From the NCBI GenBank assembly GCA_025331125.1, contig JAOALB010000170.1, forward strand, positions 1 through 64,000: a stretch of DNA of 64,000 nucleotides, in the 5' to 3' direction. This DNA is from Mycogone perniciosa (Eukaryota > Ascomycota > Sordariomycetes > Hypocreales > Hypocreaceae). Numbering within the stretch: position 1 is the first letter of the stretch; each line of letters begins with the position of its first letter. Under the pieces are notes generated by a model. It had not been told where the DNA came from, searched no databases, and worked only from the letters and a program-made list of their open reading frames with translations. Below are positions 11,854-23,775 of this stretch, in pieces. The position numbers and the translations under genes were made by a program.

Positions 11854-13185
11854 ATGGACGATGAAGGTATCATCGCCGTCATGAGCCACACAGAGGCAGA
11901 GGCAGAGGCAGAGGCAGTACCGGAACCAGAACCATCTGCCCCAGCTGAGGGCACGAGTGTTACACAACAGAACCCAGCTGTCCGTCTGCTTGCACAACGA
12001 TCCGCTCATTCCAATGACCAGCAAGACAAACAGTCCACAGCACTCAGCGCCCGTCTCTTCTACACCTCCGCCCAATGGACTGCTGACGGGACCTCCATCA
12101 TCACCACCTCATCTAGCCAAACTGTCTCGTCCTTCGTTCTGCCCGCCGACCTCCTACAGACCTCAGGAGAACCACAAAGCCTTATCCCCCAAGCCCACAT
12201 CAAACTCCCAGAGCCTACCCAAGCCCTCGCTCCCGCACCCTACTTCTCCCTCGCCGATCCATCATCCCAGATCTTCCTCGTAGGTTGTCGAGACCACCCT
12301 TTACACATCTATCATGCCTTCCCCCAGGATGCCACCCGTTCTGCTCCCATCTGCACCTACAAGCTCATCAGGACGGAATCCGAAGCATACATCACTCCCT
12401 CCTCCATACTTTGGGAATCCCCCGGGACGCACTTCATATGCGGCTCGGCAAATCGCCTCGATTACTTTGACATATCACAGCACAGCTCCGACGCCCCGCT
12501 GCTGACCGTCCCGACGATACCCTCTAGACGGCACATTTCAAAGGGCAGCGGCGTGGGCATGAAGGGCACTGTGGCGGCCTTGGCTGCGAGCCCGGTGGAT
12601 GGTATCATTGCCGCAGGGACTTGGACGCGTTGGATGGGGCTTTATGATCTTCACCGTACGGATCGGGTGGTTGCGAACTGGAGCATAGCGAATGCCGAAG
12701 CAGGATTCGATGTTTCCTTGGGTGGTCAGGGTATCGTCCAGACGGCGTGGAGTCCGTGCGGACGATATCTCATTATAAACGAACGCCAGTCCGATGGGTT
12801 ACTTGTCTACGACATTCGAGGCACAGGTCAACTCTTGAGTGTATTAAAAGGCCGCACATCAAATACCCAACAGAGACTACGCTGCGACGTCTTCCAAGGA
12901 GAAACCGGCTTCGAAGTCTGGGCCGGGTCTCAAGACGGCTCCGTCGCAGTATGGGAAGGCGTAGGTTGCCTAAACGACGCTGTCGAGCCAACTTGGACGT
13001 GGAAATCTCATGACTCCCCCATCGGGAGCACCGCCATTCACTCCAGCGGCTCAGTGGTGGCAACTTGTTCAGGAGGTTGGAGCCACCCGGAAGTTGATCC
13101 TCCCACTGGGAAGACACAGGACGATTTATGCCGCAGCAGGATCTTGGATGAATCTTCCCTGAAAGTGTGGTCCATTGGCGGATAG
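11854..13185 (+). CDS. WRAP53: WRAP53/TCAB1 (Swt21-type) WD40 protein
   Basis: A single-exon gene of 443 aa. After an acidic N-terminus with an EAEAEAEA run coded by repeated GAGGCA (about 11891-11916), WD repeats follow: a first blade with WTADGTSIIT, then GTHFICGSANRLDYFD, GIIAAGTWTRWMGLYD, a blade with WSPCGRYLIINERQ, and EVWAGSQDGSVAVWE. The pattern, in particular GxxRSLGLYD-like and G-S-DG-V-VWE blades, fits the WRAP53/TCAB1 family. In animals this protein brings telomerase RNA and small Cajal-body RNAs to Cajal bodies; the yeast relative Swt21 is linked to splicing. Which role applies in this fungus is not visible. The start was chosen as the first ATG of the frame. Confidence 0.8.
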   Translation: MDDEGIIAVMSHTEAEAEAEAVPEPEPSAPAEGTSVTQQNPAVRLLAQRSAHSNDQQDKQSTALSARLFYTSAQWTADGTSIITTSSSQTVSSFVLPADLLQTSGEPQSLIPQAHIKLPEPTQALAPAPYFSLADPSSQIFLVGCRDHPLHIYHAFPQDATRSAPICTYKLIRTESEAYITPSSILWESPGTHFICGSANRLDYFDISQHSSDAPLLTVPTIPSRRHISKGSGVGMKGTVAALAASPVDGIIAAGTWTRWMGLYDLHRTDRVVANWSIANAEAGFDVSLGGQGIVQTAWSPCGRYLIINERQSDGLLVYDIRGTGQLLSVLKGRTSNTQQRLRCDVFQGETGFEVWAGSQDGSVAVWEGVGCLNDAVEPTWTWKSHDSPIGSTAIHSSGSVVATCSGGWSHPEVDPPTGKTQDDLCRSRILDESSLKVWSIGG

Positions 13186-13890
13186 GATCCCAAATCTTGA
13201 TTCTCATGTAAAGAATTACGAAGTACCAACCTAGAAATGTATATGCTCATGGCATGACATGACGGGGCGATGAAACCCTGAGCACAGTATTCATCAGTTC
13301 ATCCTGTTTGGGATATCACAGCGCCTGTTTCATAAAGACTGGGTGGAGTTACCGTACGAAGTCGACATATCAACCAGCCATGTCTCAGCCATGCTTGGTG
13401 ACCAACGCCATCGAATGATGGAAAAGGGGCCAAAGTCTCAGTCTTCCATCAATATGTATTCAGACATCTACTCCGTACGATCTTAGACTTGGTAGCCTTG
13501 CTACCGCTCTTCCGAATACACCGACATCCCTCGACCTCATCGATAAAATGGCATCGACATCTTGTTTAATTATGGAGATTAGTCTGCCGCCAGCACCCAA
13601 CTCACTAACCTGTACACCTACATACCATACAAGCAGCAACAGCAACACCCCCAATCCAAAGAAACCTCCACCCAGAGTATACACAGAGAACAATTTCCAA
13701 GTCAGACAAGCCCGGCCGTATTCTGCTCAGGTAAAATCCTCACAAAGAAGAAGCGTAGAAGAGAGTGACAGGGGGAAACCAAGGAGACTTGTGTACCCCA
13801 AAACTAGTAGCCGTATTTTGGAATTAAAAAAAAAAGAGTATAAACGTGAATGTTGTCATCGTCGCCTGCAATGAATTTGTCTCCCCCAAA
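13186..13890. other. convergent 3' spacer
   Basis: Lies between the 3' ends of the WD40 gene and the mucin-like gene. It carries TACGAAGTA at 13217-13225 and TACTCCGTA at 13469-13477. Open frames around 13460-13870 lack domains. No gene is called. Confidence 0.6.
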
Positions 13891-15199
13891 CTAAACCCAT
13901 GGTCGATTCCTATTATTCCGCGGCACCGATCTGTTCTGCGACCACAGATACCCGCTGCCGCCGCCTGCCCTTCTTGGTCCAGGATATGATTCCACTTCGA
14001 ATTCATTGAGAGGTGCTGTGCCGCCCGCCTGGGATTTTTGAACATCGCTAGTCAGAGGGATTTCGTCTGATGGCCTGCTGATAGTGCTGTCCATGGGAAC
14101 CGCGAGTCCGATGGGGTTTGAATCTCGGTTAATTCCAAGAGGGCTATCGAGTTGAAAAGAATCCACGTCGTTGGGGCTTGTGGGGGGTTCTTTCGATAGA
14201 ATAGCGGCAGAGGCGTCGTGGGAATAGGTACGAGGCCTGAATTCATCATCCTTCTCGGCTGATGGACTGTATTCAAGTTAGCGATTCTTATCATACAACA
14301 TGGCAACCAATCTTCCTCTCTTACCTGATATATTGCTTCGGCAAAGCACCCTTCCGGTGTCGTAGTAGCCAGAATACCAAAGCGCCCAGGACAATCAAAC
14401 CAGATAGGCCACCAAGCACACCTCCGACGATAGGTCCAACAGCCGTAGAGCTACCGCTTGAAGTTGGGGCTGAAGGATCGGCAGTCGATGTTGAGGTTGA
14501 GGTCGAACTTCCCGATCCAGCACCCGTGTTAGAGCTGCCTGACCCGTCGGTTGATTTGGTGCTAGAGCTCGTTGCTGTCGTAGAACCAGACCTCGATTTA
14601 GGCGACCCAATCGTTGTCGGCTCAGCCAATGACGTTGGCGTCGCAGTCAAAACGACAGAAATGAGACTAAAGTCCAAAGCCGAGTGGCTCACGGCTGTTG
14701 TAGCCACCGTAGTCGCCAGGTGCGAAGCCGAACCGCATCCATATTGAAAGTTTCCTCCATCAAATTGGTTCTTGTAGCAGACATCGACTCCGGTACAGGT
14801 ATAGACATAAGGGTCCAGCTCGGTCTGGGGAAGACTGTTGACGTCAACACAGCCTGTGAAGATGCCACCAGTGCAGGGTCCACCGTTCGGACAGCAACCG
14901 ATAGCGCGATGAACGATAACAACAGCGCAGTGCGAGCCGGCCGAACACGTCACAATGGACGCGGCGTCTCCTCCAATGTAACCGCAGACGGTGTTGAACT
15001 GACGACGTCGAAGATCGTTGGGCGAGGTCGCGGGGGCGGGTGTCGCGATGATGGGCCAACCCACCACGTTTAGCTCCCGAAGCTCGATCGTCCTGGTCTC
15101 TCGCGGGAGGACATGGCCGGCGCAGAGTTGTGAGAGAGACGCGACAACGAGGATGGCGGCAGTCGTGGGTAATCGCGTTAAGAAATCGGGCGATATCAT
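13891..15199 (-). CDS. mucin-like single-pass cell-surface protein
   Basis: Two exons, 15199-14325 and 14266-13891, with a 58-nt intron (GTAAGA, GCTAAC branch site, TACAG), encode 416 aa. In order there is a signal peptide (about 1-28), a short pro-like segment with a Kex2-type LRRR site, and a cysteine-rich domain of about 95 residues with roughly ten cysteines (CGYIGG to YGCGSAS). A 70-residue Ser/Thr/Gly region likely to be O-glycosylated follows, then one transmembrane helix (GGLSGLIVLGALVFWLL) followed by a basic stop-transfer RHRKG, and a cytoplasmic tail of about 135 residues. The architecture matches fungal wall-stress-sensor or mucin-like proteins, but the cysteine domain is not a WSC, CFEM or LysM domain that I recognise. 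A role in sensing or adhesion at the wall is inference. Confidence 0.75.
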
Positions 15200-16537
15200 T
15201 TTCGTCTCGATAGTACGGAGTACGGAGTAGAGTAGTGCATATGAAGAAGGCTAAGGTAATCGCATACAATTAAGGAGAGTCGGTGGGGGTGCTTTTGTAG
15301 CGCAGGGCAAGTTCAAGGTGTTTTATTTTAATTGATCTGGGTATCCAAGAGAACAACAATAGGCCATGACAGCACAAGAGGCATGCTGCATTAAAACAAA
15401 CGAGTGACGATACGATCAGAAAAAGAGGCGGCGCGCCAGGAGGGGGAGGCGGTGGGATAGCCAGCAAGGGAGGGAGGAAAGGAACGGAAAAGAGAAAGAC
15501 GGAGAGTGTGATGCACTGCGGCGGGTGAGTACGACCCTACACCGTATGGTCTCTAGGCAGTACGAGCGAGACAGGATGACGCCTAAAAGGAGCCCTCAGA
15601 GGTGCGGGTATGCTGCTCTCCTGGCGGTTGCAGCTGGCTGCAGCTGCGGCTTCACGTGTCTGATAGTAATGGTGATCCTTATCACCACAATTTTTTTTTG
15701 GTGTTGAATCGCCTTCAGCAGGCAACTTTGATGAATCCTCACCCAACACCTCGCATGCCGATGATTTCTATTTGTTGTTGTTCTTCTTCTTCTTCTTATC
15801 AAGCGAACGTCTTTGATCAACAGCCGCCCAGCCCACGGCAAACAGCGGGGAAAGGTCCGTCCCCCTAAATGAAATGAGGTTGAAAACACAGCGAGCCGGG
15901 GTGTCATAGATAGCATTAGCCAGTTGCACCACGAAGTAGTACATAATTAGTTTAGCGATACGGAGCTGTACTGCTAATGATGACGCTATCCCCAAATTTC
16001 AGGGCCCAAGCTCCCGGCGCCATGCAGCCCCATCCCGGATGCATAACCCGTCCGTGTGTTTATTAAAGTGTTTGCTGCATCAGTGCATGCGGGGAGGGTC
16101 ATGTTTATGCGAGGCTGTGGTTGGCCAATCTGGGATCAAGCAGTGTTTTAGTCAATAATTACGGAGTACATTGTGGCGTCAGATCTTTGAGATGTGATAT
16201 TTTAATAACACCGTGTATCAGGTATCATGCATCATGTTTCTATCCAACGGAGAAGACAAAAAAAATTGAAATTGAAATCCACATATCCAATAGTTTAGAA
16301 ATTCACCTCGTATTCTTTTCTAATGGTACTACTAATACCTCGTACCACTCCGTACTACTACCACAATTCCCGCGCAAAGGTTGAATGCCTTCCACCAGCC
16401 AATCGTGTACTGTACTCGTAGTAGTACCAACTTGTTGTCCCACCACCATAAAATCCCCAAATGCAACCCTTCCTTTTTCCAACACACCCATTATCCCATT
16501 CATAATTAAACCAAAACCTGCATGTCTCACCCGTTTC
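15200..16537. other. intergenic region without a supported gene
   Basis: Upstream of the mucin-like gene and downstream of the RTA1-like gene. Two overlapping TACGGAGTA words occur at 15214-15229 and one at 16160-16168. A TTCTTCTTC run is at about 15780-15797. No coding signal with conserved content is seen. Confidence 0.55.
15214..15229. repeat. two overlapping TACGGAGTA words
   Basis: Two copies of TACGGAGTA share the TA at their junction, giving a 7-bp period, 15 bp upstream of the mucin-like start codon and so in its probable leader or promoter. Confidence 0.8.
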
Positions 16538-17811
16538 TCAACGACCATGCCCATTGTGCGTTGGCCTCAAACTCTCCGTATCACTGCCAAAGTCGGCCAT
16601 CCGAGCTGGTCCAAGCCCAATGTCCGTGAATACATGCCCATGTCCGCCATTCTGTTTGCGTGCCCTTTTGGCGGCCTTCCGTTGTCGCTTATCTTCCCTC
16701 TTCTGCATTTTGAGGGCTTTCTTCTCAGCTCGCGACAGGTGTGGAAATTCGCTGTCGGGACCGCGAAGGACGAAGCCGGGATGCATCACGTTCATGATAA
16801 CCAGGGCCAGCACCATCGGAGCCGCGTCGAGCCCAAACGGATAGGCTTCGTTTGATAGGATCGGGTTGTTACTGTCCACTCCTGGACCAAATTCGACCAG
16901 ACGATAAATGATTCGGATCTTAAAACAGATGTCAATGGCTGTATCCAGACGATGCCTCAGTAGAGTCGACTCACCGTAATCAGGGCCATTACGGTTAACA
17001 CGGCCCAGATCAGAAAATTCATCCGACCAGTGTTACCAGTAGTAATCACATGCAATCTGCGGTAGAACCATATCGTCATGGCTCCAAATACGATAATGAA
17101 ACCCAACTGCACTCCAATCCCAGCCATGTATACCTTCATGCCAATCTGCACAAGGTTGGGACTGTTATTGGATAACAAACTGCCGCCACCAAGCTGAACG
17201 AGGAAACAGCCGGCATCCAGCCAAACGAACAGTACAGTCAACTTGATTGCCCTGATGCCCCATATCTTTTTCTCCGGAAGGCTGAAGTACACCATTCGCG
17301 CGACTGTCATGTATACGAAGGCATTGATCCCTGACTAACGGTCAACTACAGGGCTTTACCAGCCCTCGCGGAATGAGAAGAAGAATAATTACTACTCACA
17401 TAAAGGTGCTAAGAGGAAAAGGATCTGGCCGGCAATGGCATATGCCAACTGTTGTTGATCATGCGCACCGAGGGTTTTAAGGATGAAGGCCACCGTTTCC
17501 CATATCCCTCCCATCATAACGACCCAGCAAAATCTCTGTTCTATGAATGAGCAGAAATACTCTATCGGGCGTGATTATTGACAAACCTTCTGGAATACAA
17601 TGCCTTCGATTAAATGGGCTACAGTGCTTGTCCCGAAGACCACGGCAAAGGCAAGGTTGCCAGCGAAGCTTGGGTCATAGCTGTAGTTTGAGTTGCATGA
17701 GCCGAGAGGCACATGGCCGTATTGTCCAGGCACAGCGGTTGTGCAGCTGGTTGACGAAGTGACAGACGCTGAGGTCAAGGTTGGTCCTTGGGTTATCGTT
17801 GCGGTTGCCAT
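16538..17811 (-). CDS. RTA1-like seven-helix membrane protein
   Basis: Four exons, 17811-17587, 17535-17400, 17330-16975 and 16918-16538, with introns of 51, 69 and 56 nt, join to 365 aa. Conserved RTA1 elements appear across the joins: FAVVFGTSTVAHL in helix 1, then LAPLWINAFVYMTVARMVYF, DAGCFLVQLGGGSL, GIGVQLGFIIVF and IRIIYRLVEF. A short Ser/Thr-rich N-terminus faces outside and a basic, Lys/Arg-rich tail of about 75 residues ends the protein. RTA1 family members (Rta1, Rsb1, Pug1) are plasma-membrane proteins linked to sphingoid-base export, 7-aminocholesterol resistance or porphyrin and haem traffic. The family has many paralogues in filamentous fungi, so the substrate is unknown. Confidence 0.92.
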
Positions 17812-19760
17812 TGTTCATCTGGTGTCACAAAGACTAACATTCCATGATCTTATCGAACACCTGACTTGGGGACTTTATATATACTCTTGGCAAGCCCGGC
17901 TTCTTATTACTTGTACAGGCCTTTCAAGAGCTCACCACTCTCTGTGCTGCGGTACATCTCCACCGCGTCACAATGAGGCTCATCCAGCGTCTGCAACATG
18001 GGCTTAGTTGGCTGCGGCAATGGTTAAGGTCGGGACGCGTAACTTAATTCCCCGAATACTCCCAATTCTAGAATAGTTTGAAGAGTAAGTGAAATCCTTT
18101 TACATCATTGGTAGCCTCGTTTATCTCGGTTCCAGCCGTTGATGTTGACTCTCCTTCAAGACCCACCATCAGCGAGGTTGCGGAGGTCAACTTGGCCTGC
18201 AAGCGATGCTAGCTTCTCCAAAGATGGAGTTATATTTCATACGATTGTCAATTCGTGAATGATGTTCGCTATTCAAGCTGCGCTATACCTTCAAGATTTG
18301 CCTCTACTTTTGAAGGAATGACGCAGCCTTTATGATCGTGTTTTCTGCGTCGTCTGGCTTACTTATCATCCTCGTCTCTCTCTTTATTGTAACGTTGAGA
18401 TTCTTATCAGACAAAATATGCGTGCGAAATCGTACAGGGTAATATTAAAAGCATAATTTGGGCCTTCTATGGTGGAGATAATCGGCCAATACCACCAGAT
18501 GCAGCTGCGCGTCGTCATGAGCTTCGTCAGCCAAGTCATGATGCTACGCAACGCAGCATATCTCAAGACGGTTAAAAATAGCATACATACACGCATACAT
18601 ACATGCATACGTACTGTTTAGGATAGCCGAATACATGTATTTACTTCGTAGAATATGATTAATTAAAGTTTAGTCTCCGTACTTCGTAGACGAGGTGATG
18701 GATTATTCCTAGCGTCGATATCATGATATGTTGCGTTCCGCTTGCACACAGATGTATAGGTTGAGGCTGAGGTGACATGCATTGGGTGGGAATGACGATG
18801 TGGCTTAGCAAGGCGCACCAGCCCTTTACATAAGGTAGTAGTATTAAGAAACCATATATTCGCATGGCTGTCATTGCAAGAACGGCACTCGGTCTGTTAA
18901 CAAAGCGGCGCATTGTGCTTCGTAGTCTTTGTGTGCAACATGAATACTCCGTAATACTCCGTACTCTCCATACGGAATAGCCTAAGGAATATTATTTCTG
19001 GTGGCTGGGAGTGAGTGAGATAATAGGACCTTTCCCCGCACGATGACGGACGGTTGGTCGTCTTCCAGCGTTTCACGATGAGGGGCAATGGGACTGGAGT
19101 CAATTGAGTTCGATTCGATTTCTGTCACAATGGCAGCCTCTTTTCGTCTGCAGTGGCATTTCATGTTGGTATACACCGTATCGAGGGAGAGAAAAATAAA
19201 AGAGGTCTGCTGCAAGGGGCTATCAATATTACTGGCACTAGTATAAACAGCTCATATCAAAGAGGCACTTATCCGGGTCCACGATGCACTATCATGGCAG
19301 TAGTTTCAGGCCGTGGGGGTGAAACACTAGAAAGAGATGATCATTTCCAGAGACCCGAAGGGTTTGTTCGCCCGTATGTACAAAATACACTGTGGTATTT
19401 GCAGCTATCGAACGTAAGCACCTATCTACGGAGCAATACTACAATGAAGGCAGGAAATCCTTAGCCTTTTGGAGTGTACTCGTAATTTGCAGGCTCGTCA
19501 TCCAGTAGATGCGAGATATGGCATCAAGCGCCTGAGACAGCAGCAACAGCTACCCAATAGAGCATCCATCTTCGGTCACCTGGGCGGTGCACAGGCCATT
19601 TCGGATCGCTAGCAGCGGCTCCAAGCCCCATCCAAGCTCATTTATCAAGCAGGTGCTGCCTCCAACTGCTGAAGCTCTTCTCTTCTTTCACCACTTCAAC
19701 TGCCATCGTTTTTTTCTTTCCTTTCCTTTGAGGTGGACGCATTGGATTGACATCGACAAG
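17812..19760. other. divergent intergenic region, RTA1-like / YVC1
   Basis: A long spacer upstream of both neighbours. It holds a dense group of the recurrent 9-bp words (18642, 18680, 18945 and 18955) and CATA-rich microsatellite sequence near 18585-18610. Open frames such as 19153-19464 show no domain. No gene is called. Confidence 0.55.
18945..18963. repeat. two TACTCCGTA words in tandem
   Basis: Exact TACTCCGTA at 18945-18953 and at 18955-18963, one base apart, in the RTA1-like / YVC1 spacer. It is one of the local clusters of a word found across the window between genes. Confidence 0.8.
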
Positions 19761-22129
19761 ATGCCAATTCGTGTCAAGCTCAAGCCCCAGCCGATTCGGG
19801 AGGGGAGTCCCGTGTCGACGCGATTCGACTTCATCGAGCTGCCGGACATTGCGCCGGATGATTCCTTTCGGGATGTGGTGAAGAAGCTCTCGCTGTACGT
19901 CCCACAAATTACAATGACATGGCACTGTCCCACAGCGTGTTTGGCATGCATGCTAGGTTGCAATTGGTACGCTGTCTGGCCATTTCCGGCCAGCGGCTTG
20001 CATTGCATGGGGCTGCATTAATTGATTGATGGATTGATTAATTTGAAGTCGAGACTCCATGCTGACCAGGTGGCTTTGACGTCACAGATACTTCACAGAT
20101 GCTCTCGAGCTCCCCAGCACATTTGAACAACTCCGCACCACATCTGCAGGCAACTGTCTCCGCCTGCTCGTCGACCACTTGAGCGATACGTGCACGAACC
20201 TTGCCATTGTAAATGCTCTCCTGTGAGTAGCATTCCCAAATCATGCAGGCGTACGGCTGTGCAAGTCCAAACTGACCAAATCCACAGCGCACTCAAATGG
20301 CACTATGCCGCGGATCGTGACAACCAAGGCCTTGGCGAATCCCGATCCAATGCTTGCGAGATTGTGGCCTGGAGATTCTTGACCCGGCTCTCAGAGCGCG
20401 AGGCAGTGTCGTTCTGCCTGTATGAGATTCCTGACACGAAGAAAAGCTCCCCCCGGCAGAGCGGCGAGCCTGATCCTGAAGCCGGCGAGCACTCTCCGTT
20501 GATCCCTCGTGTCATCGCTAGTTTTGAAGGCCGCAGATCATCTCGTGGACCGGCGGGCAGTAGCGCCAAGAAAACTCGCTTGTTGTCTTCTCTCTCCCGT
20601 CTGACTACCCTAAGTATGGATGAGGATATGGAGGAAGAGGATCCCACGGCGGCGTTCGAAGGCTTAAATGCCCTAGAGATTGCTGCCATTGCTAACGCCA
20701 AGCGCTTTCTCAGCCAGCATATCGTGCAAAAGATCATTTCTGGCATCTGGAACGGCGATATCGTCTTCTGGGACAGCCTATCCGTCCACTCACACAAGCA
20801 TCCCCACTTCTACAACCCTCACACGTCAGATCCATTTTCTCGACTTCGTGTCCCCAAGTATCTGAAATGCTGGGAGGTTCTGTTTTTCGCCATCTTCTTG
20901 TGTCTGTACTACGCTGTGCTCATTGTGCGAGACGAGAACCACATCACCGGTGCTGAAATCGCCTTGTTTTTCTGGATCGCTGCCTTCTTCTATGATGAGT
21001 TGAGCGAATGGGTTGATGCCGGATCCATCTTCTACGCGACTGATATTTGGAACGTGTTTGACATGATTATGATTATGATTGGCTTTACTTTCGCCGTTCT
21101 CAGTGAGTTTTCTTCCTTTTTTTTCAGTCCTACTTCTTCAGCACGCACACTGACATTACCAAAGGAACCATCGGCATCACTCAGCACAACGAGTATCTGA
21201 ATAACCTAGCATTCGACGTGTTATCCCTCGAGGCACTCTTCATGGTGCCCCGTATCTGCTCCATCCTCAGTTTAAGCCCTTATTGGGGAACCCTAATTCC
21301 CTGCCTCAAAGAGATGGGCAAGGACTTTGTCAAATTCATGGTGCTCGTCATCATCGTCTACCTTGGCTTCCTGACCACCTTCTCCCTCGTCGGCCGTGAC
21401 AGCTTTACCTTTGGCAAAATGGCCGGTATTCTGACCAAGATTTTCTACGGCTCAAGCTCCGTCGGCTTTGAGATCATGGATGAGATTGATGCCGTGTTCG
21501 GACCGCCGTTGATGATCATCTTCGTCACGCTTTCGTCTTTCTTGCTCATGGGCTCCCTCACTGGTATGCTCTCCAATAGCTTTTCGCGAGTCATCACACA
21601 TGCCAAGGAGGAGTACCTCTACGTGTATAGTGTATATGTGTTGGAAGCCTCAACGAGCAACAGGTTGACTCACTTCTACCCACCTTTTAACCTTCTTGCG
21701 TTGGTCATCTTCCGTCCCTGGCGCTTTTTCGTGTGGCACGAACCCCACAAGTTCCGTGCCGGTCGCATCTGGCTCCTCAAAGTTACGCATACACCTATCG
21801 TTGTTGTGATCAAGTTGTATGAATACCTTAAGCAGGGAGCGGGCGAAGACGAATTCCGAGGTTTCAAAGGTCCGCGAGATCGAAAGGGAATTCGTCGCAG
21901 GTCGGATGTGGGTAGGCCGTCATCCAACGCTGGCCGCCCTCTTATGTCGTCTCGCGACTCCAGACTGAGGCCAGACAGCCGGAGACGAGCTGAAGACGAT
22001 CTTGATGCCCCATCGGCGGTAGAAGTGCAAATTTCTGAGCTCCAGAACAAGATTGACCAGCTTACGTCTGTGGTTATGGAATTGCGTGACAATCAGGTCA
22101 ACGGTAACGGCAATGGGCATCAAGCGTGA
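19761..22129 (+). CDS. YVC1: YVC1-type TRP calcium channel
   Basis: Four exons, 19761-19894, 20088-20222, 20288-21102 and 21165-22129, with introns of 193, 65 and 62 nt, encode 682 aa. The start ATG gives MPIRVKLKPQP; the joins restore KKLSLYFTDALELP, VNALLALKWHY and FAVLRTIGITQHN. The N-terminal 200 residues are cytoplasmic. Hydrophobic helices follow: WEVLFFAIFLCLYYAVL, AEIALFFWIAAFFYDEL, IWNVFDMIMIMIGFTF, a segment around LFMVPRICSILS, FVKFMVLVIIVYLGFL, a pore loop near FYGSSSVGFEIMDEID, and the last helix LMIIFVTLSSFLLMGSL. A basic tail ends in a coiled coil (VQISELQNKIDQL). Yeast Yvc1 releases calcium from the vacuole after osmotic shock; the same membrane is likely here. Confidence 0.93.
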
Positions 22130-23775
22130 AGTTGAGTTTGGCATTTGTGCTTGCTGGTGTTTTCGCAAAAGTTGTTGAGCATTTCCTTGTCTGAGAATGT
22201 CCATGACGTCTGAACATGATCGTGGGTCCCGATAGCATTCAGTACATACCTACGAAGAATACGAACTTGCTGAGCTTTACTGTAACTCCTAAAGGCAATA
22301 GAGATACTATGTGAAGATCCGGGAAGTGCATACGAAGTAAGAAGTGTTAGGAATATCCACGAAATACCGAGATCGGGCTATAGCATGGCAACGCTCTATT
22401 GTGGAAGCACATCTAGGGGCCGAGATGATTGCTGGTGTTTTTGCTTGCGGAAGTATTCGATACCATTTTCTTGTAAATGTTCTATCAATTCATGTGCCCT
22501 TGGATAGAAGTGATTCATAATTGTTCTGGGCTGGCTGCATCCTTGTGGTCGTTGGCTTGGGCAGGGTGTACTAGAGAGTAATATTGACTGCAAAAGTGGT
22601 CTTTAATACCGGTCTACACAGCGAGACACGGACAATTTAAATTACCCAGGAATTGTAACTGATATGCCTTATATAACTTTACAAAGACTATGATCTAATT
22701 TTTTTTTAGGTCAGGCATGGATTTGAGGCGACAATTGCAGCGTTGTTGTAAATTCGAGGGTGTCTAGGTTAGCCTCACTTTGAAGAACTTCCCGACCCAA
22801 CGGGACTACTAAGAAGATAATAATAATCCGTATGAAGTATATGAGTATTCCATCGTTAGCTAATGAAGGCGGATTGGATAGCTAAGACAGCCTTGCATCC
22901 ATTTCCATCTTTGAGCACTGTACCGATATCCGCCACCAATGCTACAACCAAGCGGGTGACGAAAAAAGAGGGACCACAAACACATACAGAAGTACTGGTG
23001 TTTTATTAGCAAACTCCGATTGCCCTATTCCTCTGGTTACAATAGATTCCTCTCATTGCGATATATTATTATCGTTGTGATAAATAGCTCCTATGAAGCT
23101 GGTATTTATATTGGTATAATACACATAATATAATACACAAGAGCCGTGTTTCACGTATTAATGTCAAACCGTTGTACCAGGCCAGCAAAAGTGAAGTGTA
23201 CGCCTCAGCAATTGTACTATTGCATTTGACATATATACCCAGATGAGCGAGGACTGTGCTGAGGTGATCGATCTGAGTTGATGATTCGTGGCTCAATTGC
23301 TGAGCTGTTGGATGCGGCCGCTTGGTTGGGCTTGTGTCGTAAAAATTCCTAATTCCCTGTCAGCTATTAACTGTCTGATGAGATGTGTATCTTTTGCTGT
23401 CCCTCTTTTTTTGTCACCCGGTTGACAACGTAGATACATATGTACCTGTTCAGGCTGGAGCTTCCTCCTGCATCAGGCCCTTCAATCGCCACTAATACAA
23501 GTATCGAATCAAGTTGGAAACATCATCCTCTTGCGTCAGCTCCTCCAGCTGATGCACCCAACGTTCCTCGTTCATCATCAATAAGAACTGCTCTACGGGA
23601 TTTTTCTCGCTGCTGGCAACCTATTCCTACCACTTGAATTTACTCCGTAGTGGTTCTTTACAGGGTGCTGAGCAGTCTTTACAGCCGATGCCACAGTTGT
23701 CACCACTGTTACAGCAATAGGCAAACAGACTGCCTGATTTGCAGTTCGACATCGCCAACGCTCCATTCGTTGATC
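22130..23775. other. intergenic region without a supported gene
   Basis: Between YVC1 and the peptidase gene, both on the plus strand. AT-rich around 22600-23130. It contains TACGAAGTA at 22331-22339 and TACTCCGTA at 23641-23649. The in-frame upstream extension of the peptidase frame (from 23650) looks like leader, not protein. No gene is called. Confidence 0.55.
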
